Below are positions 13,156 through 23,093 of a DNA stretch of 64,000 nucleotides, one piece after another. The position numbers and the translations under genes were made by a program. The stretch covers positions 64,709,384 through 64,773,383 of the forward strand of contig CM032666.1 of NCBI GenBank assembly GCA_019095985.1. Direction: 5' to 3'. A model generated the notes under the pieces. The model was not told the DNA's origin. It searched no databases and saw only the letters and a list, made by a program, of their open reading frames with translations. The stretch's first letter is position 1; the number at the start of each line of letters is the position of its first letter. This DNA is from Streblospio benedicti (Eukaryota; Annelida; Polychaeta; Spionida; Spionidae).

Positions 13156-13829
13156 GATCACCTCCTGTGTCGTAGTTCATTACATTCGACTCCGGTAACA
13201 AATTTCATAATTATAGGCATCATTGTGGGAATGATACAGGTGAAACACGATAGCTAAAATGATAAAAGATAAAAGTTACAGGTATTGCAAGAAATACCAC
13301 TCCCAAATTGCATATAAATGAAAAAACAGCGTAAGCATACTCTGAAGTATGTTTAATAGCATATGTAACAAAAATGAAGCCTCCAACCAGCAAACCAACT
13401 TTTCCATGCCAAAACTAAAACTTAAGCATAAAAACCATGATACCGTACACGAGACTCCGGCTGCGTGTGGCCCTGTAGCAAAATGTACTTGATATTTTTG
13501 TTAACATTTTATTGTAATTCATTCTGGTTAATTCCATTTCAACATATGTTCTAGAAACTACTATATAAAGTATGAGTATGCTGTATATTTGGCTTACAGC
13601 ACTAGGTCTAATTAGTTTTAGTGCATAGTTTTATTTGACAGCTGTACTCTTGATAAAATGAAATTTTGTTTTGAAAACTTAATTTTGATTTATTGATTTA
13701 CTGATTTATCTTTATTGATTTAATCGTTATTGTGTAAATTTTTTATTTTTCCATTTTGCAATTCTGTAATTATGAGCAGAGCATTGTGTATCATTCGTTT
13801 GTTACAAAATATATATGCATGAATATTTG
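13156..13829. other. spacer upstream of the C1q gene
   Basis: AT-rich sequence in which I see no gene, clear promoter box or bounded element. The C1q promoter presumably lies just above 13155. Confidence 0.4.
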
Positions 13830-14095
13830 TGACCTGCCACGACGACTGGTTCCGACTTGGTGACGACTTGAGGAAGACTTGATTAGGACCACATCCCGAC
13901 ATGGTGAAGACCTGATGAAGACTAGGTTGAGACTTGGTTGCGACATAGCCCCGTTGATGGCGATGTGGTTAAGACCTGGTAAAGACCTGGTAAAAACCTA
14001 TTAAAGACCTGGTAAAGACTAAGAAGACTTGATTGATATTAGGTCTCGAGTAAGTAGAGACTTGAGGAAAACTTGGTCTAGATCATGGGTCAAAA
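13830..14095 (+). repeat. array of GACTTGGT / AGACCTGGTAA short repeats
   Basis: Degenerate units such as GACTTGGT, AGACCTGGTAA and GACTTGAGGAA repeat every 10-20 bases. The final part (GGTCTCGAGTAAGTAGAGAC, then TTGAGGAAAACTTGG) recurs at 19350-19400, where it runs into a Harbinger transposase fragment. The array is therefore probably the subterminal repeat region of the same element family. Confidence 0.6.
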
Positions 14096-14229
14096 TGGTT
14101 TAAAAGCAGCCCCTACCAATGAACCGAGTTAATTATTATTTATGATAAAAATACAAATTAAATATACATACATCAACGTTCTCACATCGTCATATGCCAC
14201 AGCCATTTACACACTACATGTACTGAATA

Positions 14230-14760
14230 TGGCATTGATTGATCCCTCAAATATCCCTCCCACCAGCTACTGCTACCCCTAGTAAACACGCGAGGATCAG
14301 ATTAAATGTTCCACTCTCCCCTACCCTTCCTTCCACCGCCACCCCCCTCTTCTCTCCCCAACCCTCTCTACCCAATCCCCATCTAAACAGGTCCATAACT
14401 AATGCACCTCCTTCCTGCTGCTGCTCTGGTTAAAACGGATGAGATATGGAACACATTATATGCTCCTCCTCCCCATCCTTTCCCCTGTCCCACATCCCTC
14501 ACACCAGCTCTCATCACTATATAGGTCTGGGAAAGATTAAATACACCTCCATCACCCTCCTCCCACAGTCTTATGTGACAGTCATACACACACACTACAT
14601 GTATATGGCAATGCTTGATCACCCCCTTTCTGCTGGTGCTCCATTTGAAATTGATTAGATCTGGAACACATTAAATGCTCCTCCCAAACTCACCACCAGC
14701 CATGCACCCCCCCCCCGCCATGTGTACACATACACCATTTCTGTCAACCACCCTCCTCAA
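14230..14760 (-). mobile_element. Helitron-like non-autonomous sequence, inverted relative to 19970-20590
   Basis: C-rich sequence with two or three imperfect copies of a unit around GGTCTGGGAAAGATTAAAT and GGAACACATTA(A/T)ATGCTCC. The reverse complement of 20450-20560 matches 14430-14545 closely, including the CCCCATCCTTTCCCCTGTCC run. This side lacks a clear terminal hairpin and CTAG end, so it is partial. Confidence 0.45.
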
Positions 14761-14815
14761 AGCATGCCCGGAGCAGATCAGATGCGCCTCCATCACATTT
14801 ATTATCATCACCCTC

Positions 14816-15330
14816 TGGTCCAGTAAATGAACATGAAAAAAAGCTTAGGTTGGACAAAATTGTTGGCAAAGGTTTAACAATTGAAATTGAATCATTGATA
14901 TGTGTACTTTCAAGGAAAAAAAGTTTACTCACTTCCGCCTTGGGGAAAGTTTTCAAAATGGCCTCCAAAATGGCCGCCGCCATCATTTTTCTAATTATCA
15001 GAAAACTTTTACAGATACTCATTTATTATTATATAATACATTGTTTCCAACTAAATCAAACATGCTGAAATCAGTTTTGATATCAAATTTGCATTTTAGA
15101 ATAATCCAAGATGGCTGCCATCATGGCCGCCAACATTATTTGACATAGTAACGCAGTACTTATCAATAATTTTTTTATAAAATATGATAACCTTTGGTAA
15201 ATAAACTTTGAAAATGTTAAACAAATATATCAGGGTTTCTTTTCATAGAGAATGTTCCTAGATATGATATTTTATCAATTTGCCATCATAGTACATTCTA
15301 ATATGGTGGCGTGGTAATAAAAAAAATGCA
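14816..15330 (+). repeat. left inverted-repeat arm of the 4.5-kb element
   Basis: It pairs with 18725-19297 in inverted orientation. Best conserved is the part from CAAAATTGTTGGCAAAGG through GGGGAAAGTTTTCAAAATGG to GGCCGCCGCCATCATTTTT. The inner part diverges but keeps CCAAGATGGCTGCCA. Confidence 0.7.
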
Positions 15331-16429
15331 GCCAACAGAGAAACTAGAATTGTTAGTATACAAGTAGCAATTATGGACTGTCTGTAATATCCGTGTGATC
15401 TGTTGTGTCTGGATGCTCAGCATTAGTGCATGTTATTCCTTTACATTGTTCACATGCTGGGGTGCACAAAAGAACATTTTTTACATGTGCAAGACATACG
15501 ATCACACTTTCCCCCACAAGTGCATTGTATCATCCTCCATTTTTGTGGCTTTAAACACTTCTCTGCCATTTGATTTTGTTTTGAACCAGCCCTATTCTGC
15601 TGGGTCTAGATTTTTACCACGCCAAGATTGAACTTGATGGTAAACCCTTAAACTGTGAAACTATTGCAGCATCATTTGTTGGCGGTAGTCGTTCTGGAGG
15701 TAAATACATTGATCGTGATACAATTTTTTCTTTAAACTATGCTACTCTACTCTAGAATTCAAATCAATTGAGCGGCCATATAATATGGACAGCACTTTTA
15801 TACCGGCACATCCAAGTTCTGTGCTATCTTTCCCTTCTTCCACAAAGATTGCTCTAACATTTTCTGTTTAATAAGGGCAGACATCTTTCCAATCCCATAC
15901 GGCCTTTATGTGGTGTCACAACTGGTAATGCTGTGTAAGAATAATAAATGATCTGTAACTGAACCAAGTTCTTGTTTCATCTTACCAATGTCAATTATTC
16001 TTGAAGAAGTCATCATATAAACTGTATTCATGTGTACAGAAAAATGGTAAAGTAATAGTACAAGAATGTCTGTGTCATCAGCTACTGCAACAACTGGTGA
16101 AGTTTGTGCTACATTCAATGCTGATATAGCAATGTCATAATCTGCGTCTGCTGGTGATTGTTTAACTTCCAAACTATTTTGTTCAGGGACCGATCAAAGC
16201 AGATCAATAAACTTTTGTTTATTGTGAGAATTGGCAAGAAAAGGTTTCTTGTTAATTGTAAAGAAAGTGCTTCAGAGACACAATGCATCCTGCATGCCAA
16301 CAAACGAAGTCGGTAGGGTGCTTGTCTGATAAAGGCTGGCACGATGGTGAAGCTAAATATAGCGACAGGTGTCAGACAGTGTGGTTGCGCAACGCAGCAT
16401 ATAGGCGAAGTTGAAGTGTGTGTCCTTCG

Positions 16430-16533
16430 TCATGGGAGGTTGGTGTAACGGTTAGCACACCCGACTATTACATATAAGACCGGTCTGAATCATAGCCGGG
16501 AGGTCGTGAGTTCGATTCCACGATCTTCCAAAT
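16430..16533 (+). mobile_element. tRNA-headed SINE fragment
   Basis: An A box (TGGTGTAACGGTTAGC, 16441-16456) and a B box (GAGTTCGATTCC, about 16508-16519) are spaced as in a tRNA gene, but the fold is imperfect and no tRNA is predicted by eye. It lies inside the coding remnant of the 4.5-kb element and so inserted after it. Confidence 0.6.
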
Positions 16534-17664
16534 CACCTTTACAAGCAACACTGACTTTCGTTTCATAATTGTGAGAATCATATCTGGAGTAAAATCAATG
16601 TCTACACCTACTTCAGTGCCGATTCTACGACTGTGAGTGTCATCTTTCGTTGATGGACCCTCTAAGTAACCATCAAAAACTATTGTACAGTTGCCAAATT
16701 GACTTTGGATATACTCCAAATAGATACGACATAAAGCTTCATACGTCAAAAACTTGGGCCAAGAAATTTTCTGCAGAAGAGCCCCACCATCTAGCACATA
16801 GGAAACTGTATCGGGTAAGTTTGGGTAAGTTTTCTACAACAGGGCTTGGTACTTTTCCAGTTAATCCAGTTTGTAAAGATGCTTTATAAGGCGGTCTCAT
16901 GAGAAAGTTATTATCGAACAATGAAGTTGGGTAAGAACATAGTTCATATTTTAAGAGCTCTTCGACATCTTTCTTACCCCAACAACCAAAAACCTTTGGT
17001 ACAAATTTTTAGGATCTATCTTCACTTTCTCACCATCAATCGACACATACAACACTGATTCTAAGTTACTATCAATGCTTGAAATTCGTTTTGCACTTGG
17101 ATTTATATTTTCACGAGACTTCATAGTTTTAATTTCTGTGCGAATATAATTTCCCACAGCTTCTATCAACCCATTAATATCATTTCCCTTTAAAGCACTT
17201 TTGTGTGCATCCTGTATGATGGTCTTTACTGTCGGTATGAGTGTGACTATCTTGGTTTGGTTTCGTATTGTGCTGACAAACATCTTTGGACCATAATGTT
17301 TTTCAAGGTCTTGTTGCAGCTGTTTCTTCGAAAAAAAACATCATCATTCGACCCTTTCTTCATTCTATCATGTAAATCATCAAGCGTAATAGTTTCATTA
17401 TCATTTTCTTGCAGATAACAGAGGGCACTTTCAAAAGCTTCTACCTATGTAAGATCTTTTGGTCGCCCAGCCTTGGCCTTTTTTGACAGGATAGTCTCGG
17501 CTTTGTTTTTTGGTGCTCGTGGAGCCTCTTTACTTTACCAAGTTGAATGAAATGTTTGTGACAATCTCTATGGTATATAGCCTCAACAGATGGTAAATCA
17601 CTTATAGAAATTATACGACTGTACACTGCTTCCCCACATTCATCTTGGCGCTTTGAACAAGCAG

Positions 17665-18084
17665 TGGTCTTGACGGCGCAATGGTTAGCGCGTACAACTT
17701 CAGATACGGAGTTTGCTGTGTCGTGAGTTCGCGGCTCGGGCAGGGCAGACTGAGGGGTTACGTTGTACGTTTCTCATCAATGCTACATCAATTCCACGAA
17801 GTCTGTCACCACTGTTGATCAGTAATGCTATTCAGTGGCGACGCCAAGCGGCGAGGTTCGGAAGCCTCATTAAAAGGCGTACCCCGTGTAAAGGAGAGTC
17901 ATCCCTCTGCACATTAAAGAACTCACCTAGCTTGAAAACTATAGCTAGTGTGATCCCCCCTTCCCCTGAGGCTCAGTTGGCTACCTAACCTGCCTCTGGA
18001 GGTCCATGTACCAACATCACGTGGCCTCCCTCTGCTATAATCATCAGAATTGATGGCTGCGGAGTAACCACACAAACAAACAAA
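17665..18084 (+). mobile_element. full-length-looking tRNA-derived SINE
   Basis: The head has an A box in GCAATGGTTAGCGCG (about 17678-17692) and a B box near 17725 (GTGAGTTCGCGGC). The body includes GTAAAGGAGAGTCATCCC and TGCACATTAAAGAACTCACC. The tail ends in CACAAACAAACAAA at 18071-18084. A related tail (CACGTGGCCCCTGTC, then ATAATCATCA) occurs in a CUB-gene intron near 26012. It interrupts the N-terminal part of the PIN-like protein remnant. Confidence 0.7.
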
Positions 18085-18724
18085 ATGTTTTCTTTCAATT
18101 CAATGGACATAACACGGATGAACTTACAGCACACTCGATCACGATGTCTCCTTGCAGCATCTTGGTCCACTTCTCCACTACAAAAGAGGCAGTGTGTTTT
18201 ATAGGAAAACTGTTCTGTGAAATCATACTCTCTAGCTTTAATAGCATCATTAATAATTTTGGATCCCTTTTCTGAAAGTTTTGCAAACTCATTCGATTGA
18301 CACATATCAATAAATTCTTTGCACAGAACACAGGTACTCATTTTGAATAAGGGAAAATATCAAATAGGAAAACAAAACTTTGTAAGGTTGGTCATGTCAC
18401 TATTGCAAATATGTATGCACTATTAGCATGATAGATCTACTTTAAATCACGAAATATGATGATTATTATACCATTTTTGGGTGTAATGTGGATATAACTA
18501 GAATATTCTAGACTAATTATATGATCTTTCTTCACCAAGATCAACTGATTTGCAAAAAAAAACATTGAAAAGATTAAACGTAATAAGGATTATAAGGATT
18601 AGAGCCATTTGAGTATTTGAAGACTTAAAATATAAAGTTACAGAATTAATATTGTGCATATTTGTATTGATATAAAAATGATCATACTGTTAACAATTTT
18701 TCATTTGTTTCAATAATGCACCCT

Positions 18725-19297
18725 AGAATATGTTGCTAGCAAGTCCATGATAGTGCTTGAGGAAGAAATCGCTTGATACCCTGGATTTATATTGCAAAAG
18801 TAGAACATCTGTTGCAGTTTTCCAGCTTGGCAGCCATCTTGGATTATATGTCAATCAAATCAAACATAAAAATGTTATAAAATCTTATCAGGAAAATGGT
18901 GAATTATTTGATATATGAGCATGGTATATAGTAATATAATAGGAGTATCTGTATAGCTTTCCTCAGCTAGAAAATTGGTGTTTTTGGTCATTTTAAGTTT
19001 GGCGACCATCTTGGATTTTGTCTAAATACAATTTTTTATTATAAAAATAACTTCAGTATATATAATATAGGTGAAAATTATGTATTATACATTATTAAAC
19101 ACCGATTTGTCATTTTTCTGATATTTAGAAAAAAATGATGGCGGCGGCCATTTTGGCGGCCATTTTGAAAACTTTCCCCAAGGCAGACATGAGTAAACTT
19201 TTTTTCCTTAAAAGTACACATATTAATGATTCAATTTTCAATCGTTAAACCTTTGCCAACAATTTTGTCTAACCTTATCATTTTATTTACTGGACCA
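18725..19297 (-). repeat. right inverted-repeat arm of the 4.5-kb element
   Basis: This arm mirrors 14816-15330. Three subterminal GGCNGCCATCTTGGAT-type or GGCGGCCATTTTG-type motifs lie at about 18833, 19010 and 19140-19165. The arm ends ATTTACTGGACCA. Confidence 0.7.
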
Positions 19298-19351
19298 CTC
19301 CCCAGTTTCCTGTTGCAAGACCTGGTAACGACGGAAAAAGACTAGGTTACG

Positions 19352-19790
19352 ATGAGGTCTCGAGTAGGTCGAGACTTGAGGAAAACTTGGTTGCGACCTA
19401 GCAAGAAGAAAAGAAATTACCCAGAGCATCGAAGTGCTCCTCGTTTCTGGTGCCGTGCATGGAACGGCGAGGACCGCAGGTTAATGTTCGGACATTGGGA
19501 CAATCTAATACAGGAAATGCAGATAGAGGATACAGACAGTTTCTTCAACTTTCTACGCATGCAGCCAGAACTCTTTGAAGAGATTCATAAAAAAAGTGAA
19601 AGACCGCATACAAGGACAAGAGACAACCTTCAGGCGCCCATTGCCCAGTGGTCTGAAGCTCGCCGCCAGCTTACGGCATGTCTCAACTGGTGAATCGTAC
19701 CCTTCCATTGGTTATCAGTTCCGTGTCAGCCGTCACACTGTCGCCAAGTTCGTGCCGGCAGTGTGTGAAGCGCCAAAACATATAAGAATT
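19352..19790 (+). pseudogene. PIF/Harbinger-type transposase, N-terminal fragment
   Basis: The translated sequence (FFNFLRMQPELFEEI, then RRPLPSGLKLAASLRHVSTG, ESYPSIGYQFRVSRHTVAKF, VPAVCEA) matches the helix-turn-helix region that precedes the DDE domain in HARBI1/ALP1-like transposases. Two frames are needed, with the switch at an A-run near 19588-19594. The sequence breaks off after VCEAPKH, so the whole DDE catalytic region is missing. The first 15 or so codons are read from the GACTTGAGGAAAACTTGG repeat, which ties the fragment to the arrays at 13830-14095 and 20825-21490. Confidence 0.75.
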
Positions 19791-19969
19791 CTACAAATAT
19801 TAATCCTTTCTTTTATACAAATTGGCCAAAATTAAATTGTTAATATGCTATTGTACAGACCCACTGTTACTGTTACTTTATTTTATTTCTTCTTGTGTGG
19901 TGCCGGTAAATTTATGGGAATGTAAATTATGGAAAGGAGCATATATAAAAGGGGAGAGAGACCTTAACC

Positions 19970-20590
19970 TGGGGTAACCCGATGCACCGGATTGTGGTCA
20001 GGAGGCGGCGGTCGGCCCGGGGTCGGTTTATCAAAGGAGTGATTAGGCGGCGTGACCTGAACTGGCCGAGGGGCAATGTGACCTGGTGAAAGTAAGGCAG
20101 AGGTTAATTGGTCATTTAGTTTGCACAGGGTTGAAGTCTGGTGCGGCTACATGGGGAAAAGGGAGCAGAGGAGAAAAGAGGCAAGATGAAAGGAGAGGGC
20201 GGGATGAGGTGGGAATTTAAACTGTTACCAGACAGGGTTGGGCCTGTAAACTGCCTGCCAAGCGCGGCGGCGGCAGCCAGGGTGCGGTCAGTGCCTGAGG
20301 TGAGGTGGGCGGAGCTTAGATGCAGACGGTCAGTGGTCATTGGAAGATGCGGGTGGTGATTGGCTGCCACGTGCGAGGGGGTTATGGAAGGAAGCTGAGT
20401 GATACATTGGCACTGAAACGACTTTGAATTACTAATGTAATTAATCCAGATCTAATCTTTCCCAGACCTGTATAATGACGGGAGCTGGTGTGGAGGGTGT
20501 GGGACAGGGGAAAGGATGGGGAGGGAGGAGCATTTAATGTGTTTCGGATCTCATCTGTTTCAACCCGAGCAACGCCGGGTAAACAGCTAG
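19970..20590 (+). mobile_element. Helitron-like non-autonomous element, 3' end
   Basis: G-rich sequence that ends in a hairpin (ACCCG, loop AGCAACGC, CGGGT; 20563-20580) followed by AAACAG and CTAG at 20587-20590, then T. A short hairpin just before CTRR with a following T is the usual Helitron 3' terminus. A 5' TC end was not pinned down. It lies beyond the truncated Harbinger fragment. Confidence 0.5.
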
Positions 20591-20824
20591 TAATTGTATA
20601 TATTTATATTTGTAAGTTTATCACATATCCTATGTACTTTTTATTAAAAAGTGTTCACTCGATAAACCTTTGTCATTCTACGTCTTAGATGTGATTATCC
20701 CCCTTGGGTAGCATCATAGGGGTGTAGCCTCATCGATAGCTTTGTGTAAAATGAACCAATCTCTAGACTTTTCCGTCGCTACCAGGTCGTTATCATGTCG
20801 CAATCAGGTGAAAACCATGATTTT

Positions 20825-21490
20825 ATGGTCGTTATCTTAGTTAAGACCTGGTCGAGACTTGGTAAAGACTTGATAACGACTTGGTACCGACTTGGTGGCG
20901 ATCTTTTATTGATTTTTTAGTCTTCCTCAAACACCGGCGACTTTTTAGTTCCGCTGCAGAGGGGTGGAACTAAAAATGTCGCATCAATCGCCGGTGCATC
21001 GATGACTTTTTTCAGAGACTAGCTGCCGACTAGCTAACGACTATGGAGACTGGATACCGACTTGATACCAACTTGGTAAAGACATGGTGGCGACATTGTG
21101 CCGACCACTAAAAACTTACGAGTCGTTACCAAGTCTTGGTCCAGGTAACGATAGTGGAATGGGGGATTATCTTGGTTAAGACCTGGTCGAGACTTGGTAA
21201 ATACTTGATAACGACTAGGTAACGACTTGGTGCGAGTTTCAATGTACCCCGACTAGGTAACGATTTTTTATTGATTTTTTGAGTCGCCAGCAAACCACGG
21301 CGACTTTTTTAGTTCCGCTGCATGCAGGCGGAACAAAAAAAACGCAACCAATCGCCAGCGGACCGGCGACTTTTTTTTTGAAGACTAGGTAACGATTTGA
21401 TGCCGACTATGGAGACTAGAAGCGAGTTGGTAAGGACATGCTAGCGACTTGATGACGATCACAAAAAAATGACGAATCGTTATCTAGTTT
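20825..21490 (+). repeat. two tandem 340-bp repeats, each with a strong hairpin
   Basis: The unit starting TTATCTTAGTTAAGACCTGG (about 20830) recurs at about 21167. Each unit carries GACTTGGTAA-type short repeats and one hairpin: GCGACTTTTTAGTTCC pairing with GGAACTAAAAATGTCGC near 20938-20982, and a similar one near 21300-21345. It is probably the end region of the element that carried the Harbinger fragment. Confidence 0.65.
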
Positions 21491-23093
21491 AGTGTGGAGC
21501 TGACTGGTGCTTCATTAAGACTGCCCATGTTATCCCAACCCATCTTGCTACAGCAAGTTATCATCTATCAAATGTTATAGATAGATGAGTACATTGCCAT
21601 CAGCCATTATAAAATTGGTGGCAGAGTAAACCGAGATCGGAAACAAATTTGCATATTCATGATTATACAATGACGTCACCATTAACCAATACACATTCGA
21701 GCTTTAAAAATATCAGTGCTCTGCGTGGGTCGTCATCTTTTGAGGAATATTCACATCATCTTTCTGCGGTGGTGAGGTAGATTAATAAATAGATTTAGAA
21801 TAATAAATATTGGTCTTTTAAATATTCGCTTTTGTAATGCGGAGGTAAAAAGGTTTTCAAAGTAGAAAAGTTTTCAAAATGCTAGAAGTAATTAATAACA
21901 TTTTAAAGTAAATATCCATGTTTTATGAGTGATTACATGTAATGTCATATCCACGAATGATTAGTTATGATTTGAATAATAAAAGCTAATGGAAGTGGTT
22001 CAATCAATACAAACGTTTTTAATACTCACACAAAAATACCTTTCATATCTAGTTGTCACATGCTGGGAAGTAAACTTTATAAGAACACTCCTTTAAATGA
22101 TAAACTTACCCTTTGCCATGATTCATGGTGTTGTAATGTCATTATACCAGATGCTCCACAAGTTGGCAGATTTGTAATTTTGGGTTTGATCAGCAGTAGT
22201 ATTTGATCTTTGAATATCCAAAGAGAATGATGTTTGGATATTCGAATATCCAATAGCCTAAGGCGAATATTAAAATAATGTTACAGTAATGTTCTCTCGT
22301 CAACATAACTCATAGAACAGTACATACATGTAATATATAAGGTATACTGATGCTTGCTTAAAGTGACAATGCGGGACATAAAAAAAAGTATTATTGTTTG
22401 TAGAACATTTCACCTTCTGATGGGGGATGGGATGCACGCTCTTAAGTGACCTTCAGTTAAATTGTGAGTACACAAGGCGGATTATGTATTACACTTGCGT
22501 AAGGCCAGGTAAGACTGTCACCAGAATACGCCACTGAATCAGCAGGCGACAATGTCCACCAGTGATAAGGTGGTGATAACGCACAGCTCGGTCAGAGTCG
22601 TTATACGCTCAAATAGGAGTAATGCTTGATGGCGTTTAAAGTTTTCCTTTCTCATTGTCAGGTCCATAATAATGGATTTCCTAACTCACACTTTTTGACC
22701 TGATAACTTCCTGTTAACACATTCATGAGCAAACACCATATGATTGATCATGTGTGGGCCTATGTGTAATTAATTAAGAATACCTCACAACGCAAGCGCT
22801 GTCTCCTAATAGTTTAAAATTAATATGTACTGTTAATCCTATAGCATGCCTATTCTGTTTATGAGTGTGGAATGTGCAACTTGACGTTAATATCTATGAA
22901 TCCCATCATAAAGTAAATTGCATGGCCATTTACTATCAACATTTACTTATGTAAGCAACTCTTAATGCTGCCTCGTTAATCAGACTCTGATTCAGCCTAA
23001 GTACTCGACCCTATTACCTGATATGTTATTGTAATACTATGTCAGTGTAAGCAATATTTATATAGAATAATAATTTTATTGCTGTTGCGAACA
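21491..23093. other. upstream region of the CUB gene
   Basis: No coding exon is visible. At 21698-21712 a TTTAAAAATATC box precedes a GC-richer stretch that runs into GTGAGG at 21772. This could be a promoter with a non-coding first exon and donor, but nothing confirms it. The rest is AT-rich; a TTTATATAG box at about 23058 lies only some 30 bases before the start codon at 23094. Confidence 0.3.

Larger units (their letters stand above)
15905..18341 (-). pseudogene. decayed transposon protein with PIN-like (ADDTDILVLL) domain
   Basis: Minus-strand blocks appear in family order. First is a Cys-rich N-terminus (MSTCVLCKEFIDMC, then HCLFCSGEVDQ). Next are IYHRDCHKHF, a helical middle, and the block CTIVFDGYLEGPSTKDDTH with RRIG. 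Last is ADADYDIAISALNVAQ, VVAVADDTDILVLLLYHF and LFLHSITSCDTT. The aspartates in ADADYDIA and ADDTDILVLL are the acidic residues expected of a PIN/flap-nuclease-like fold. I recall this arrangement from large uncharacterised repeat families in cnidarians, molluscs and lancelets; that is memory, not a search result. The blocks lie in different frames and SINEs interrupt them, so this copy is dead. The role in transposition is unknown. Confidence 0.6.
14816..19297 (-). mobile_element. 4.5-kb terminal-inverted-repeat DNA element with a PIN-like protein remnant
   Basis: The two ends are long imperfect inverted repeats of about 500 bases (14816-15330 and 18725-19297) opening with TGGTCCAGTAAAT. 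Each arm holds subterminal motifs of the CCAAGATGGC(C/T)GCC or AAAATGGCCGCC type, two or more per arm. Between the arms the minus strand encodes the decayed protein described at 15905-18341. The superfamily cannot be named: there is no recognisable DDE transposase and no clear target-site duplication. Two tRNA-headed SINEs have inserted in it. The copy is old and broken in several places. Confidence 0.65.

Noticed and set aside
16430-16533. Functional tRNA gene
   Set aside because: A and B boxes are present, but the acceptor stem does not pair and the spacer is too long; a SINE explains it better.
20116-20370. Opposed open frames in the Helitron-like body
   Set aside because: The sequence is G-rich repeat DNA; no motif and no expected Rep/helicase similarity.
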